The notes beneath the pieces are model-generated. The model worked only from the letters and a program-made list of their open reading frames with translations, was not told where the DNA came from and searched no databases. A DNA stretch of 64,000 bases, taken from positions 3,844,001 through 3,908,000 of the forward strand of contig NZ_CP042430.1 in assembly GCF_007970665.1 (NCBI RefSeq). Reading direction: 5' to 3'. A program made the position numbers and the translations under genes. This document shows positions 33,413 through 43,994 of this stretch, in pieces (position 1 is the first letter of the stretch; every line of letters starts with the position of its first letter). Origin of the DNA: Baekduia soli. Lineage in GTDB: Bacteria > Actinomycetota > Thermoleophilia > Solirubrobacterales > Solirubrobacteraceae.

Positions 33413-35248
33413 TCACCCCGTACCCGTGACGCGCGCCACTTCGGCGATCGACGTTCGGCCCTGCTTGACCTTCTCGAGGCCATCGTCGCGCAGCCGGCAC
33501 ATGCCGTCGCGCATCGCGATCTCCGCGATGCGGTCGGCCGGCGCGCGCTCGATCGCCAGCCGGCGGATCTCGTCGGTGATCGTCATGACCTCGTAGAGGC
33601 CGATACGCCCCTTGTAGCCCGATCCGCCGCAGCGCCCGCAGCCCTTGGGGTCGTAGGCCTCGATGTCGACGTGCGAGCGGAAGCCGTGGTCCAGCAACAC
33701 GGCCGAGGAGATGATCGTGCGCTCCTTGCAGTGCGAGCACAGCGTGCGGCACAGGCGCTGGGCGATGACGCAGTCCACGGCCGAGGCCACCAGGAACGGC
33801 TCGATGCCCATCTCGACCAGGCGGGTGATCGACGTCGGCGCGTCGTTGGTGTGCAGCGTGGAGAGCACGAGATGGCCGGTGAGCGCGGCCTCGATCGCGA
33901 TCTTCGCCGTCTCGGCGTCGCGGATCTCGCCGACCATGATCACATCGGGGTCGGCGCGCATCATGGCGCGAAGGCCGTTGGCGAACGTCAGGCCGGCCTT
34001 CTTGTTGACCTGGACCTGGGTGATGCCCTCGAGCTGGTACTCAACCGGATCCTCGATCGTGATGATGTTCTTCTCGGGGGTGTTCAGCTCCCCGACCGCC
34101 GCGTACAGCGACGTCGACTTGCCGGAGCCCGTTGGGCCCGTGACGAGCACCGCGCCGTAGGCCTGGTGGAAGGCCTTCTTGAACCGCGCGGCATCGTCCT
34201 CGCCCATCCCGAGCTTGGCGAAGTCGAAGACGACGTTGGACTTGTCCAGGATGCGGATGACGATGTTCTCGCCGTGCACCGACGGCAGCGTCACCACGCG
34301 CAGGTCGATGTGGCGCCCGTCGAGGCTGAGCCCGACGCGGCCGTCCTGGGGCAGGCGACGCTCGGCGATGTCGAGGTCGCTCATGATCTTCAGCCGCGAC
34401 ACGACGCCGCTGACCATGCGCCGCGGCACGGTCATCGATTCGATGAGCACGCCGTCGATGCGGAAGCGCACGCGCATCGAGCCGTCCTCGGGCTCGAAGT
34501 GGATGTCCGACGAGCCCTGCTCGGCTGCCTGGGCGATGATCTGGTTGACAAGCCTGATGACCGGCGCGTCGTCGGCCGACTCACGCAGGTCGACGATCTC
34601 GCCGGGGCCGTCGTCGGCATCGATGTCCAGCTCGGCCGTCGCGGCGACGTGGTCCAGGCGGCTCTGGCGCGAGATGAGGACCGCGATGTCCTCGCGGGAG
34701 GCCACGGCGACGCGAACCTCGTAGCCCGTCATCAGCGCGATGTCGTCGACGGCCAGGACGTTGGCCGGGTCGGCCATCGCGATGAGCAGTCCGCGCTCGC
34801 CGATGAACTGCACCGGCACCGCCTCGTAGCGCTTGGCCGCCGCCGGTGCGATGAGGTTGGCCGCCGACATGTCGACGTGGAAGACGTTGAGGTCGAGGTG
34901 ATCGAGCCCGTGGCGCTCGGCGACCGCGCGCGACAGCGCCTCCTGGGTCAGCGCGCCTTGATCGAGCAGGACGTGCTCGGGGGTGGCACCCCGGGCGCGG
35001 GCGGCCTCGACGGCCTGCTCGACGCGCGGGCGGTCCACGAAGCCCAGGTCGACGATGACGTCGGTGAGGAACCGCGCGCTGCCGCCGCCGGTGCGACGGG
35101 GCGGCGACACGCCGTTCCAGTCGGCTGGACGTTCGTTGGACGCGATGGTGCTCAGCGGGAGGGCCGCGGCGGCCGGAACCGGCTCAGGGGCCGGCGTGCC
35201 GTCGATCGGCGGCACGGCTGTCAGGTGCGGTTGCGGTTCCGGTGTCAT
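33413..35248 (-). CDS. pilB: Type IV pilus extension ATPase PilB
   Basis: 611 residues. Disordered N-terminus, an MshE/GspE N-terminal domain (FLTDVIVDLGFVDRPRVEQAVEAARARG; such domains can bind c-di-GMP), then the ATPase core with GPTGSGKST, TIEDPVEYQLEGITQVQVN and GHLVLSTLHTND. The zinc tetracysteine (CSHC ... CGRC) specific to PilB/GspE is present. It drives pilus polymerisation. ATG 35248 is chosen; GTG 35269 is alternative. Either way the gene starts inside the 3' end of aroE, an overlap of at least 65 bases. Confidence 0.93.
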   Translation of the reverse strand: MTPEPQPHLTAVPPIDGTPAPEPVPAAAALPLSTIASNERPADWNGVSPPRRTGGGSARFLTDVIVDLGFVDRPRVEQAVEAARARGATPEHVLLDQGALTQEALSRAVAERHGLDHLDLNVFHVDMSAANLIAPAAAKRYEAVPVQFIGERGLLIAMADPANVLAVDDIALMTGYEVRVAVASREDIAVLISRQSRLDHVAATAELDIDADDGPGEIVDLRESADDAPVIRLVNQIIAQAAEQGSSDIHFEPEDGSMRVRFRIDGVLIESMTVPRRMVSGVVSRLKIMSDLDIAERRLPQDGRVGLSLDGRHIDLRVVTLPSVHGENIVIRILDKSNVVFDFAKLGMGEDDAARFKKAFHQAYGAVLVTGPTGSGKSTSLYAAVGELNTPEKNIITIEDPVEYQLEGITQVQVNKKAGLTFANGLRAMMRADPDVIMVGEIRDAETAKIAIEAALTGHLVLSTLHTNDAPTSITRLVEMGIEPFLVASAVDCVIAQRLCRTLCSHCKERTIISSAVLLDHGFRSHVDIEAYDPKGCGRCGGSGYKGRIGLYEVMTITDEIRRLAIERAPADRIAEIAMRDGMCRLRDDGLEKVKQGRTSIAEVARVTGTG

Positions 35249-36053
35249 GTTCGTCGGGGCTCGCTCCACGCACGCTCTCCCGCATCACGGCGATGGGTGC
35301 CCTGCGGCCCGTCCAGGCCTCGAGGCTGAGCGCTCCCTGGCGGACGAGGACCTCCAGGCCGTCGACCACCGTGCATCCCCGGCGCCGCGCTTCCGCGACG
35401 AGCCCGGTGCCGCCGGCCCGGTAGACCAGGTCCGCCACGGTTGCGTACTCGCTCAGGGCATCGGCACCGACCGGCAGCGCCTTGAACTCCCCGCCGCTCA
35501 GCCCGACACTCGTGCAGTTGACGAGCAGGTCGGCCGCGATCGGCGTCTCGACGACATCCACGCCGAGGTCGGCCGCCAGCCGCCGGGCCCGTTCCGGCGT
35601 GCGGTTGAGCACGGCCACCCGGGCCGCGCCGGCCTCGCGCAGCGCCCAGGCCACGCCGCGCGCGCTGCCGCCCGCCCCGAGCACCAGCGCGACCTTCCCC
35701 GCCGGATGGGCGCCCTGGTCGGCCAGGGCCGCCAGCAGGCCCGGCGCGTCGGTGTTGGCGGCGTGGATCGTGCCCCCGGCGAACGTCAGGGTGTTCGCCG
35801 CGCCGATCGCCCGCGCCGCATCGGTGGCCTCGTCGGCCAGGGCCAGCGCCGCCTCCTTGTGCGGGATCGTGACGTTGGCGCCGACGAAGCCCGAGCCCGG
35901 CAGGGCGCGCACCGTCTCGGCGAAGATCTCCGGGGGCACGGGCAGGCGCTGGTAGTGCCAGTCGCGAAGGCCCAGCTCGGCCAGCGCCGCGTTGTGCATG
36001 GCGGGCGAGCGGCTGTGGGACACCGGCCAGCCGAGGACGCCGAGGCGCTTCAT
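35184..36053 (-). CDS. aroE: Shikimate dehydrogenase
   Basis: 289 residues. Substrate motif GWPVSHSRSPAMHNAAL, catalytic Lys and Asp in NVTIPHKEAAL and NTDAPGLL, NADP site LGAGGSARGVAWAL and NRTPERAR. It reduces 3-dehydroshikimate to shikimate. The conserved part ends near residue 265; the remaining ~24 residues are a non-conserved tail that overlaps the pilB start. It lies 4 bases after mltG, so mltG-aroE-pilB read as an operon. Confidence 0.93.
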   Translation of the reverse strand: MKRLGVLGWPVSHSRSPAMHNAALAELGLRDWHYQRLPVPPEIFAETVRALPGSGFVGANVTIPHKEAALALADEATDAARAIGAANTLTFAGGTIHAANTDAPGLLAALADQGAHPAGKVALVLGAGGSARGVAWALREAGAARVAVLNRTPERARRLAADLGVDVVETPIAADLLVNCTSVGLSGGEFKALPVGADALSEYATVADLVYRAGGTGLVAEARRRGCTVVDGLEVLVRQGALSLEAWTGRRAPIAVMRESVRGASPDEHDTGTATAPDSRAADRRHAGP

Positions 36054-36057
36054 CGCG

Positions 36058-37599
36058 TCAGCAGTGCGACGGGTCCTTGCCGCCGAGCTGCGCCCGCTTG
36101 GCGTTGTAGGCGGCGACGTCCTTCTGGAACTGCGCGTCGGTGGAGGAGAACGCGTGCGCGCCGTTGCCACAGGGCTTGACGACGTAGAACAGGTAGGGCA
36201 CCGACGCGGGCCGCAGCGCCGCCTGGATCGAGGCCAGGCCGGGGCTGCCGATCGGCGTCGGCGGCAGGCCGGTGCGCCTGCGCGTGTTGAACACCGAGTC
36301 CGACTGCAGCTCGGACTGGCGCAGCGGGCGCGACCAGTTCTTCAGGGCGTAGCGCAGCGTGGCGTCGATGCCGAGCGGGTCGCCGCGCTTGAGGCGGTTG
36401 TAGATGACGGCGGCGATCAGGCGCCGGTCCTTGGGCACCTGCGCCTCGCGCTCGATCATCGAGGCGATGATGAGCACGTCGTAGGCCGAGAGGTTCTTGC
36501 GCCGAGCCGCTCGCAGGTCGAGCTTGTCGAACGTGCGCCGGAACGTCGCGAGCTGCTGGGCGACCAGGTCGGAGGCCGTGGCGCCGCGCCTGAGCTCGTA
36601 GGTCGCCGGGAACAGGAAGCCCTCCAGCGTGCGGGTGCCCTTCGGCACGCCATAGCCCTTGAAGCCCGTGACGGTCCGCGGGTCGCGCGTGGCGGCCTTG
36701 AGGTAGCTGCCGCCCAGCCCCGCGCTGCGGATGAGGGGCGCCTCCTCCCCGATCGAGCGTCCCTCGGGGATCGTGAGCTTCGTGAGCGGCGCCTGTTTCG
36801 GGTTGCGCGTCAGCACGTCCAGCGCCGCGGCGTAGCTCATGTCGCGCCGCAGCGTGAACGTGCCGGCCTTCAGGTCGCCGCGGCGGCCCGAGATGCGGGC
36901 ACGCAGACCGAAGTAGAATGCCGAGTCGATGACGCCGCGCTGCTCGAGCAGGTCGGCCACCTGCGTGGCCGTCGAGCCCTGGGGCACGGTCACCCGCACC
37001 GGGCGGGCCGCGTCGCCGGCGCCCGCGAAGGGCTGGAAGACGCGGTAGGCGAACCAGCCCACGGCGACGAGCAGCACGAGGACCAGGATGCCCGCGAAGC
37101 GGCGCCCCGTGCGCCGGCGGTTGGGCAGGCCGCGGCGCTTGAACGGCACGGGCGCCGGGGCGGTGTGCCGCGGGCCGGCGACCTGCGGCAGGTCGCGCAC
37201 CGACGGCGCACCGGCGCGCCGCAGCGGCGCCGGGGCCTCGCCGTCGGCGCCGGCCGGCGGCACGGTCACGCGGTCATGCACCTCGGTCCTGGGGTCGCGG
37301 GGCTCGTGGTGGGACTCGCGGGCGACGGGCTCGAAGGCCAGCGGCGCGGGATCGGCCTCCCACGCCGGCGGGGCCGGCGCGGGCGCGACGGGCTCGGGCG
37401 CGACGGGCTCGGGCGGCGCGACGGGCCCGGCCGGCGCGACGGGCTCGGCCGGCGTTGGCGCCGGGACGTCGGCGGCGCGGCCCTCGCGCTCGGCGCGGCG
37501 GCGCTCGCGCTCCAGGCGGGCGGCCTCGCGCTCGGCGGCGCTGCGCTCGCCGGGGGTCTGCGCGGGCTCGTCGCGGCCGGCGCCGAACAGCGGGGTCAT
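36058..37599 (-). CDS. mltG: Endolytic murein transglycosylase MltG
   Basis: 513 residues. A long charged and Pro-rich cytoplasmic N-terminus (about 160 residues), one membrane segment (RFAGILVLVLLVAVGWFAYRVF), a LysM-like region and the YceG catalytic domain with SMIEREAQVPKDRRLIAAVIYNRL, in which the glutamate of MIERE is the expected catalytic residue. It cuts nascent peptidoglycan strands and sets glycan length. ATG 37599 overlaps the ruvX stop (ATGA). Confidence 0.92.
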   Translation of the reverse strand: MTPLFGAGRDEPAQTPGERSAAEREAARLERERRRAEREGRAADVPAPTPAEPVAPAGPVAPPEPVAPEPVAPAPAPPAWEADPAPLAFEPVARESHHEPRDPRTEVHDRVTVPPAGADGEAPAPLRRAGAPSVRDLPQVAGPRHTAPAPVPFKRRGLPNRRRTGRRFAGILVLVLLVAVGWFAYRVFQPFAGAGDAARPVRVTVPQGSTATQVADLLEQRGVIDSAFYFGLRARISGRRGDLKAGTFTLRRDMSYAAALDVLTRNPKQAPLTKLTIPEGRSIGEEAPLIRSAGLGGSYLKAATRDPRTVTGFKGYGVPKGTRTLEGFLFPATYELRRGATASDLVAQQLATFRRTFDKLDLRAARRKNLSAYDVLIIASMIEREAQVPKDRRLIAAVIYNRLKRGDPLGIDATLRYALKNWSRPLRQSELQSDSVFNTRRRTGLPPTPIGSPGLASIQAALRPASVPYLFYVVKPCGNGAHAFSSTDAQFQKDVAAYNAKRAQLGGKDPSHC

Positions 37600-38006
37600 G
37601 CGGGCTCTCCGGCGTGCAGGGCAAGCCAGTCCTCGAGCAGGACAGCCGCCGCGCGCGAGTCCTCGCTCGTGCGGGAGCGCGCGGCACGGCCCGAGCGGGC
37701 CGCGATGGCGGTGGTGAAGCGCTCGTCGTAGAGCTCGACGGGAACCGGGCGCACGCGCTCGGCGAGCTTGCCCGCCCACTCCCGCGTCTCGCGCGTCTGA
37801 TCGGTGTCGTCGCCCGACAGCCCGAGCGGCAGGCCGACCACGACGCGCTGCACCTCGCGCTCGCGCACGAGGTCGGCGACGCGGGCCAGACCCCTGCGGG
37901 TCCCGGGCCGCTCGATGTGCGCGATGGGCGTGGCGAGCGTCCCCGTGGGGTCGCTCAGCGCGCAGCCGCACCGGGCCGAGCCATAGTCGAGCGCCAGCAC
38001 GCGCAC
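37596..38006 (-). CDS. ruvX: RuvX/YqgF family putative pre-16S rRNA nuclease
   Basis: 136 residues, RNase H-like fold. Conserved motifs LALDYGSARCGCALSDPTG, VVVGLPLGLSGDD, and LYDERFTT with RAARSRTSEDSRAAAVLLEDWL at the end. It is thought to process the 5' end of 16S rRNA. GTG 38006 is reported; GTG 38000 would sit 7 bases from a TAGCCT hexamer and fit the leaderless pattern better. It is the first gene of the ruvX-mltG-aroE-pilB run. Confidence 0.9.
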   Translation of the reverse strand: MRVLALDYGSARCGCALSDPTGTLATPIAHIERPGTRRGLARVADLVREREVQRVVVGLPLGLSGDDTDQTRETREWAGKLAERVRPVPVELYDERFTTAIAARSGRAARSRTSEDSRAAAVLLEDWLALHAGEPA

Positions 38007-38048
38007 GAGGCTAGGGGATCCGCAGGCCGGAAGGCCGCCCGGGGCGCC

Positions 38049-40648
<2,600 letters not shown>

Positions 40649-40652
<4 letters not shown>

Positions 40653-42055
40653 CCCGTGATCGTCGCAGATCCGACGATCACGTCCCCCGCGAGGAACACC
40701 GCGGTCTGGCCCGGCGCGGGCGCCGCGAACGGCGCGTCGAGCACCACGGCGCCGTCCTGGAGGCGGCAGGGCACGGGGGCGGCCCGGTAGCGCAGCTTGA
40801 CCGCGTCGACGGATGCCGCGTCGCGGTGCAGGCGCACCCCGCGCAGGGCCACACGCCGCACGCCCAGGTCCTCGCGCGGCCCGACGGTCACCGTGTTGGA
40901 TCGCGCGTCGGTGCGCACGACGTACAGCGGCTCGGGCGCGTGCACGCCGAGACCGCGCCGCTGGCCGACGGTGAAGTTGAAGTGCCCGCGGTGGCGGCCC
41001 AGCACGCGGCCCGTGCGATCCACGACGTCGCCCGGGCGCTCGTGCAGGCCGCCGTGGCGGGCCAGGAACCGCTCGCGCCCGGTGCCGGCCAGGAAGCAGA
41101 GGTCCTGGGAGTCGGGCTTGGCCGCCACGGGCAGCTCTTGCTCGCGTGCGAGCGCGCGGACCTCGGGCTTGGTGAGCTCCCCGAGCGGGAAGCGCAGGCG
41201 CGCCAGCGTCGCGCGGGAGAGCGCGGCGAGCATGTAGGTCTGGTCCTTGGCCGGGTCGGCGGCGGTGCGCAGCAGGCCGTCGGGCGCGCGCCGTGCGTAA
41301 TGCCCGGTGGCCAGGGTCGCGGCACCGAGGCGGTCGGCGAGGTCCACCATCGCGTCCAGCCGCACGTGGCCGTTGCAGCCGACGCAGGGGTTCGGGGTCA
41401 GGCCCTGCGCGTGCCCGGCCAGCCAGGGCTCCACGACGCCGGCCCGGAACGCGTCGCGCAGGTCGAGCGTCAGGTGCGGAAGGCCGAGGCGATGGGCGAC
41501 GGCGCGGGCGGCCCGCACCGCGCTGGCCGAGCAGCAGGAGCTCTCCGCGTCGTTCTCCGGATCGCGCCACAGCTCCAGCGTGACCGCGACGACCTCGGCG
41601 CCGCCCGCGCCCGCCAGCACCGCGGCGACCGCGCTGTCGACGCCTCCCGACATCGCCACGAGCGTGCGCCCCGCCGCGGGGGCGAGCTGCGCGTCGGCGG
41701 CGGCCGCGGCGCCCAGCGCCCGGTGCAGCGCGTCGGCGGCCAGGTCGGCGGCGTGCAGCTTGCCGGGGCTGAGGCCGCCCAGCGCGGCCGAGACGGCGCC
41801 GGCGCCCACGCGCGCGGCGTCCAGCAGCGACGCGCCGCGGACCAGCTCCACGACGGCGCTGCCCGCCGCCAGCGCGGCACCGCAGCCCGACGCGTCGAAG
41901 CCGGCGTCGATGACGGTGGCCCCCCGCACGGCGACGACGACCTTGACGAGGTCGCCGCAGACCGCGCCCCCGGCCGCGCCCGCGTGAGCGCCCGCCGGCG
42001 CATGGCCGCGGCCGGCCGGATGCTGGAGATGCTCCTCGAAGCGCTCGTCGGGCAC
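40649..42055 (-). CDS. mnmA: IscU/NifU-like domain fused to tRNA 2-thiouridylase MnmA
   Basis: 468 residues. Residues 1-115 match an IscU/NifU scaffold: VCGDLVKVVVAV (Cys33), DAGFDASGCGAALAAGSAVVELV (Cys58) and LSPGKLHAADLAADAL, where the third ligand cysteine of the family is Ala102. Residues 130-468 are MnmA, with PP-loop SGGVDS (136-141), TPNPCVGCN and DSQDLCFLAG holding the two catalytic cysteines. MnmA adds sulfur to U34 of Lys, Glu and Gln tRNAs. GTG 42055 lies 8 bases from TACACT, suggesting a leaderless message. Residual function of the scaffold part is unclear. Confidence 0.9.
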
Positions 42056-42113
42056 GGACCGCGAGTGTACGAGTCGTCGTCCAGGGTTTCGGACGGCGCT
42101 CAACTTCGTTGGG

Positions 42114-42887
42114 GTGGCGGCCGACAACGCGGGTGTGGACCAGGTCAGTCGCCCCATGCAGATCGCCCTCGTGGCCGTCGTGCTGCTCGCCGGCATGTGG
42201 TTCGCGGTGCTGCGGCCCAAGCCCGCGTCCGGCCCGTCGGCCGCCGCCGCGCCCGCCGCGCAGCCCACCGCCCCCGGCGTGGCCGGCCTGACCCGCGCGG
42301 TCGACCAGGCCAAGGGCGCCGCCGCCACCTCGGATGCGACCAACGGCCGCATCCAGGCCGCCACCGGCGGCTCGGCCAGCGTCACCACCCCGTCGACGTC
42401 CTCGGCGACCGGGGCCAAGGGCGCCGCGACCGCCAAGCCCAAGGCCTCCGTCACCAAGGCCACGGCCGCCAAGCCGGCGACCTCCTCGGCCGCGAGCGCG
42501 AAGGCCAAGGCCAAGGCCACCACGACGAAGGCCACGACGAAGGCCGCCACCCCGGTCGACCCGTCGACCGCCCTGCTGGCCTACCTGGCCAAGGGCAAGA
42601 TCGTCGTCCTGCTCTTCCACTCCGACGGCGCCGACGACCTCGCGGCCCGCAAGGCCGTCCACCAGCTCGCCCTGCGCGACAAGGGCGTCGTCTCCGCCTA
42701 CGCCCCGATCGCCAAGGTCGCCGACTACGAGGCGATCACGAGCGGCGTCCAGGTCTCCACGGCGCCGACGATCCTCGTCATCGGCAAGGACCACAAGGCG
42801 ACCGTGCTCACCGGCTACGTCGACGCCGCCGTGGTCGCCCAGGCCGTCGGCGACGCGCGCCGCGCCGACGGCGCCCGCAAGAAGTAG
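42114..42887 (+). CDS. Membrane-anchored thioredoxin-fold-like protein
   Basis: 257 residues. One N-terminal membrane segment (MQIALVAVVLLAGMWFAVL), a ~110-residue low-complexity linker of Ala, Thr, Lys and Ser with repeated KATT/KAKAKA units, then a thioredoxin-like domain (GKIVVLLFHSDGADDLAARKAVHQLALRDKGVVSAYAPIAKVADYEAITSGVQVSTAPTILVIG). The fold's cis-Pro (TAPT) is kept but there is no CxxC, so it cannot be a disulfide exchanger. It is divergent from mnmA and convergent with the IS element. GTG start. Confidence 0.7.
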   Translation: MAADNAGVDQVSRPMQIALVAVVLLAGMWFAVLRPKPASGPSAAAAPAAQPTAPGVAGLTRAVDQAKGAAATSDATNGRIQAATGGSASVTTPSTSSATGAKGAATAKPKASVTKATAAKPATSSAASAKAKAKATTTKATTKAATPVDPSTALLAYLAKGKIVVLLFHSDGADDLAARKAVHQLALRDKGVVSAYAPIAKVADYEAITSGVQVSTAPTILVIGKDHKATVLTGYVDAAVVAQAVGDARRADGARKK

Positions 42888-42904
42888 CCCCGTCCGGCCC
42901 CGCG

Positions 42905-42910
42905 CCTAGG
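42905..42910. repeat. Left copy of IS target duplication (CCTAGG)
   Basis: CCTAGG directly flanks the left IS end and is repeated at 43989-43994. It fits the 6-base NCTAGN duplication reported for IS481 of Bordetella. This copy supplies the transposase stop codon (TAG on the minus strand). Confidence 0.85.
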
Positions 42911-43874
42911 TGTTCTGCCTCAGGTCGTTCCGAACGCGGGTGATGGGCGGCCGGTTGCCGAGCGAGCTGTGGTTCCGCTCGTTGTTGTAGTGGTGCAGCC
43001 AGTGTGGCAGCGCTGCGGCTCTGGCGTCGCTTGAGCGGTAGCGCTGTCCCAGGCCCCATTCGCGTTTGAGGGTCTGCTGGTAGCGCTCGACCTTGCCGTT
43101 GTGGCGCGGCGTGCGGGGCGCGATCGTGCGATGCCGGATGCCGTGGCTGTCAAACAGGGCGGCCAGCGCCTTGTTGTGGGTGTAGGTCCAGGCGTTGTCG
43201 GTCTGCCAGCGCTCGATGATGATGCCGTGCGCAGCGAAGAACGCGATCGCCCGCTCGGTGAAGCCGATGACGGTGGCGGCCTTCTCGTCGCGGTGCAGCT
43301 CGGTGTAGGCCAGGCGGCTGTGGTCGTCGATCGCGCTGTGGGCGAACTCGTAGCCGACACGCTGGCGCTTCTCGGCGCCCGTGCGGTGACGGTTGCCGGT
43401 GACGGCATGGCCGGGTGAGGAGAACCGCGCGAAACGCTTGACGTCGTTTTGGATCAACGCCCCAGGGCACGGCCACTCAAAGCGCTGCACCGCCTCTCGG
43501 GGCGCCGGCGGCTGGCGCGACATGCCGCGCCGCTTCAGACAGCGCGAGACCGTCGCGTGCGCGATGCCGAGCTCGGAGGCGATCAGGCGCGGCCCCCAGC
43601 CCGTCCGCGTCCGCGCCTGGCAGACACGGTCGTGCAGCTCGTCGCTGGACCGCGTCGGCTGGCGATGCGGCGTCGAGGGTCGATCCTGCGCCCACGCGCC
43701 CGACGCTCGCTCGGCGTCTGAGGCGTTGCGGTACCGGTCGATCCAGTACTGCACCGTCGACACGCTCACCCGCCGACGGGCCGCTGCCTGGCGTCGAGGA
43801 AGTCCCTCGCCAAGACACCAATCAACCAGCTCGACACGCTGCCAGCTGGGCAGCCACCTACGCTTGCACTGCAT
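42906..43874 (-). CDS. IS481-family transposase
   Basis: 322 residues. N-terminal helix-turn-helix (VELVDWCLGEGLPRRQAAARRRVSVSTVQYWIDRY), a second HTH-like region, then an rve DDE core: IQNDVKRF (first Asp), WQTDNAWTY (second Asp) and NGKVERYQQTLKREW (Glu). The frame has no stop inside the element; it runs through the left repeat and terminates on TAG of the target duplication, the last Thr codon being half IS and half target. The ATG lies in the arm of a 13-base-pair hairpin. Confidence 0.94.
   Translation of the reverse strand: MQCKRRWLPSWQRVELVDWCLGEGLPRRQAAARRRVSVSTVQYWIDRYRNASDAERASGAWAQDRPSTPHRQPTRSSDELHDRVCQARTRTGWGPRLIASELGIAHATVSRCLKRRGMSRQPPAPREAVQRFEWPCPGALIQNDVKRFARFSSPGHAVTGNRHRTGAEKRQRVGYEFAHSAIDDHSRLAYTELHRDEKAATVIGFTERAIAFFAAHGIIIERWQTDNAWTYTHNKALAALFDSHGIRHRTIAPRTPRHNGKVERYQQTLKREWGLGQRYRSSDARAAALPHWLHHYNNERNHSSLGNRPPITRVRNDLRQNT
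42911..42936 (+). repeat. IS481-type left terminal inverted repeat
   Basis: TGTTCTGCCTCAGG followed by TCGTTCCGAACG. It also encodes the last residues of the transposase, on the minus strand. Confidence 0.88.
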
Positions 43875-43943
43875 CCGGGCTGATGACCTCCGAGGCCGTT
43901 GGATCCTTGAGAAGACCCACAGCCTCTGTCTCAGCCCGGATGC
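43871..43943 (-). promoter_or_regulatory. Hairpin burying the transposase start codon
   Basis: GCATCCGGGCTGA (plus 43871-43883) and its exact reverse complement (43931-43943) enclose a 47-base loop. In the minus-strand RNA the transposase AUG is inside the 3' arm. Transcripts coming from outside the IS would include both arms and hide the start, as in IS10 and IS50 protection against read-through; a transcript starting in the loop would not. Confidence 0.6.
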
Positions 43944-43962
43944 CTCAACTTCAGCCCTCAGA

Positions 43963-43988
43963 CGTTCGGAACGTCCCGAGGCACGTCA
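43963..43988 (-). repeat. IS481-type right terminal inverted repeat
   Basis: Read on the minus strand: TGACGTGCCTCGGG then ACGTTCCGAACG, matching the left end at 21 of 26 positions. Confidence 0.88.
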
Positions 43989-43994
43989 CCTAGG
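43989..43994. repeat. Right copy of IS target duplication (CCTAGG)
   Basis: Contains the TAG stop codon of aspS at 43990-43992 on the minus strand. The element therefore inserted at the stop without changing the AspRS protein. Confidence 0.85.

Larger units (their letters stand above)
42911..43988 (-). mobile_element. IS481-family insertion sequence (1078 bp)
   Basis: Bounded by imperfect 26-base inverted repeats (21 of 26 match) starting TG and flanked by CCTAGG duplications. It contains one DDE transposase gene. The insertion lies at the aspS stop codon, which is regenerated, so no gene is broken. Intact ends, duplication and open reading frame suggest a recent, possibly active, element. 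Confidence 0.92.

Noticed and set aside
42911-43988. IS element disrupting aspS
   Set aside because: The insertion lies after the last sense codon and the TAG stop is kept, so AspRS is intact.
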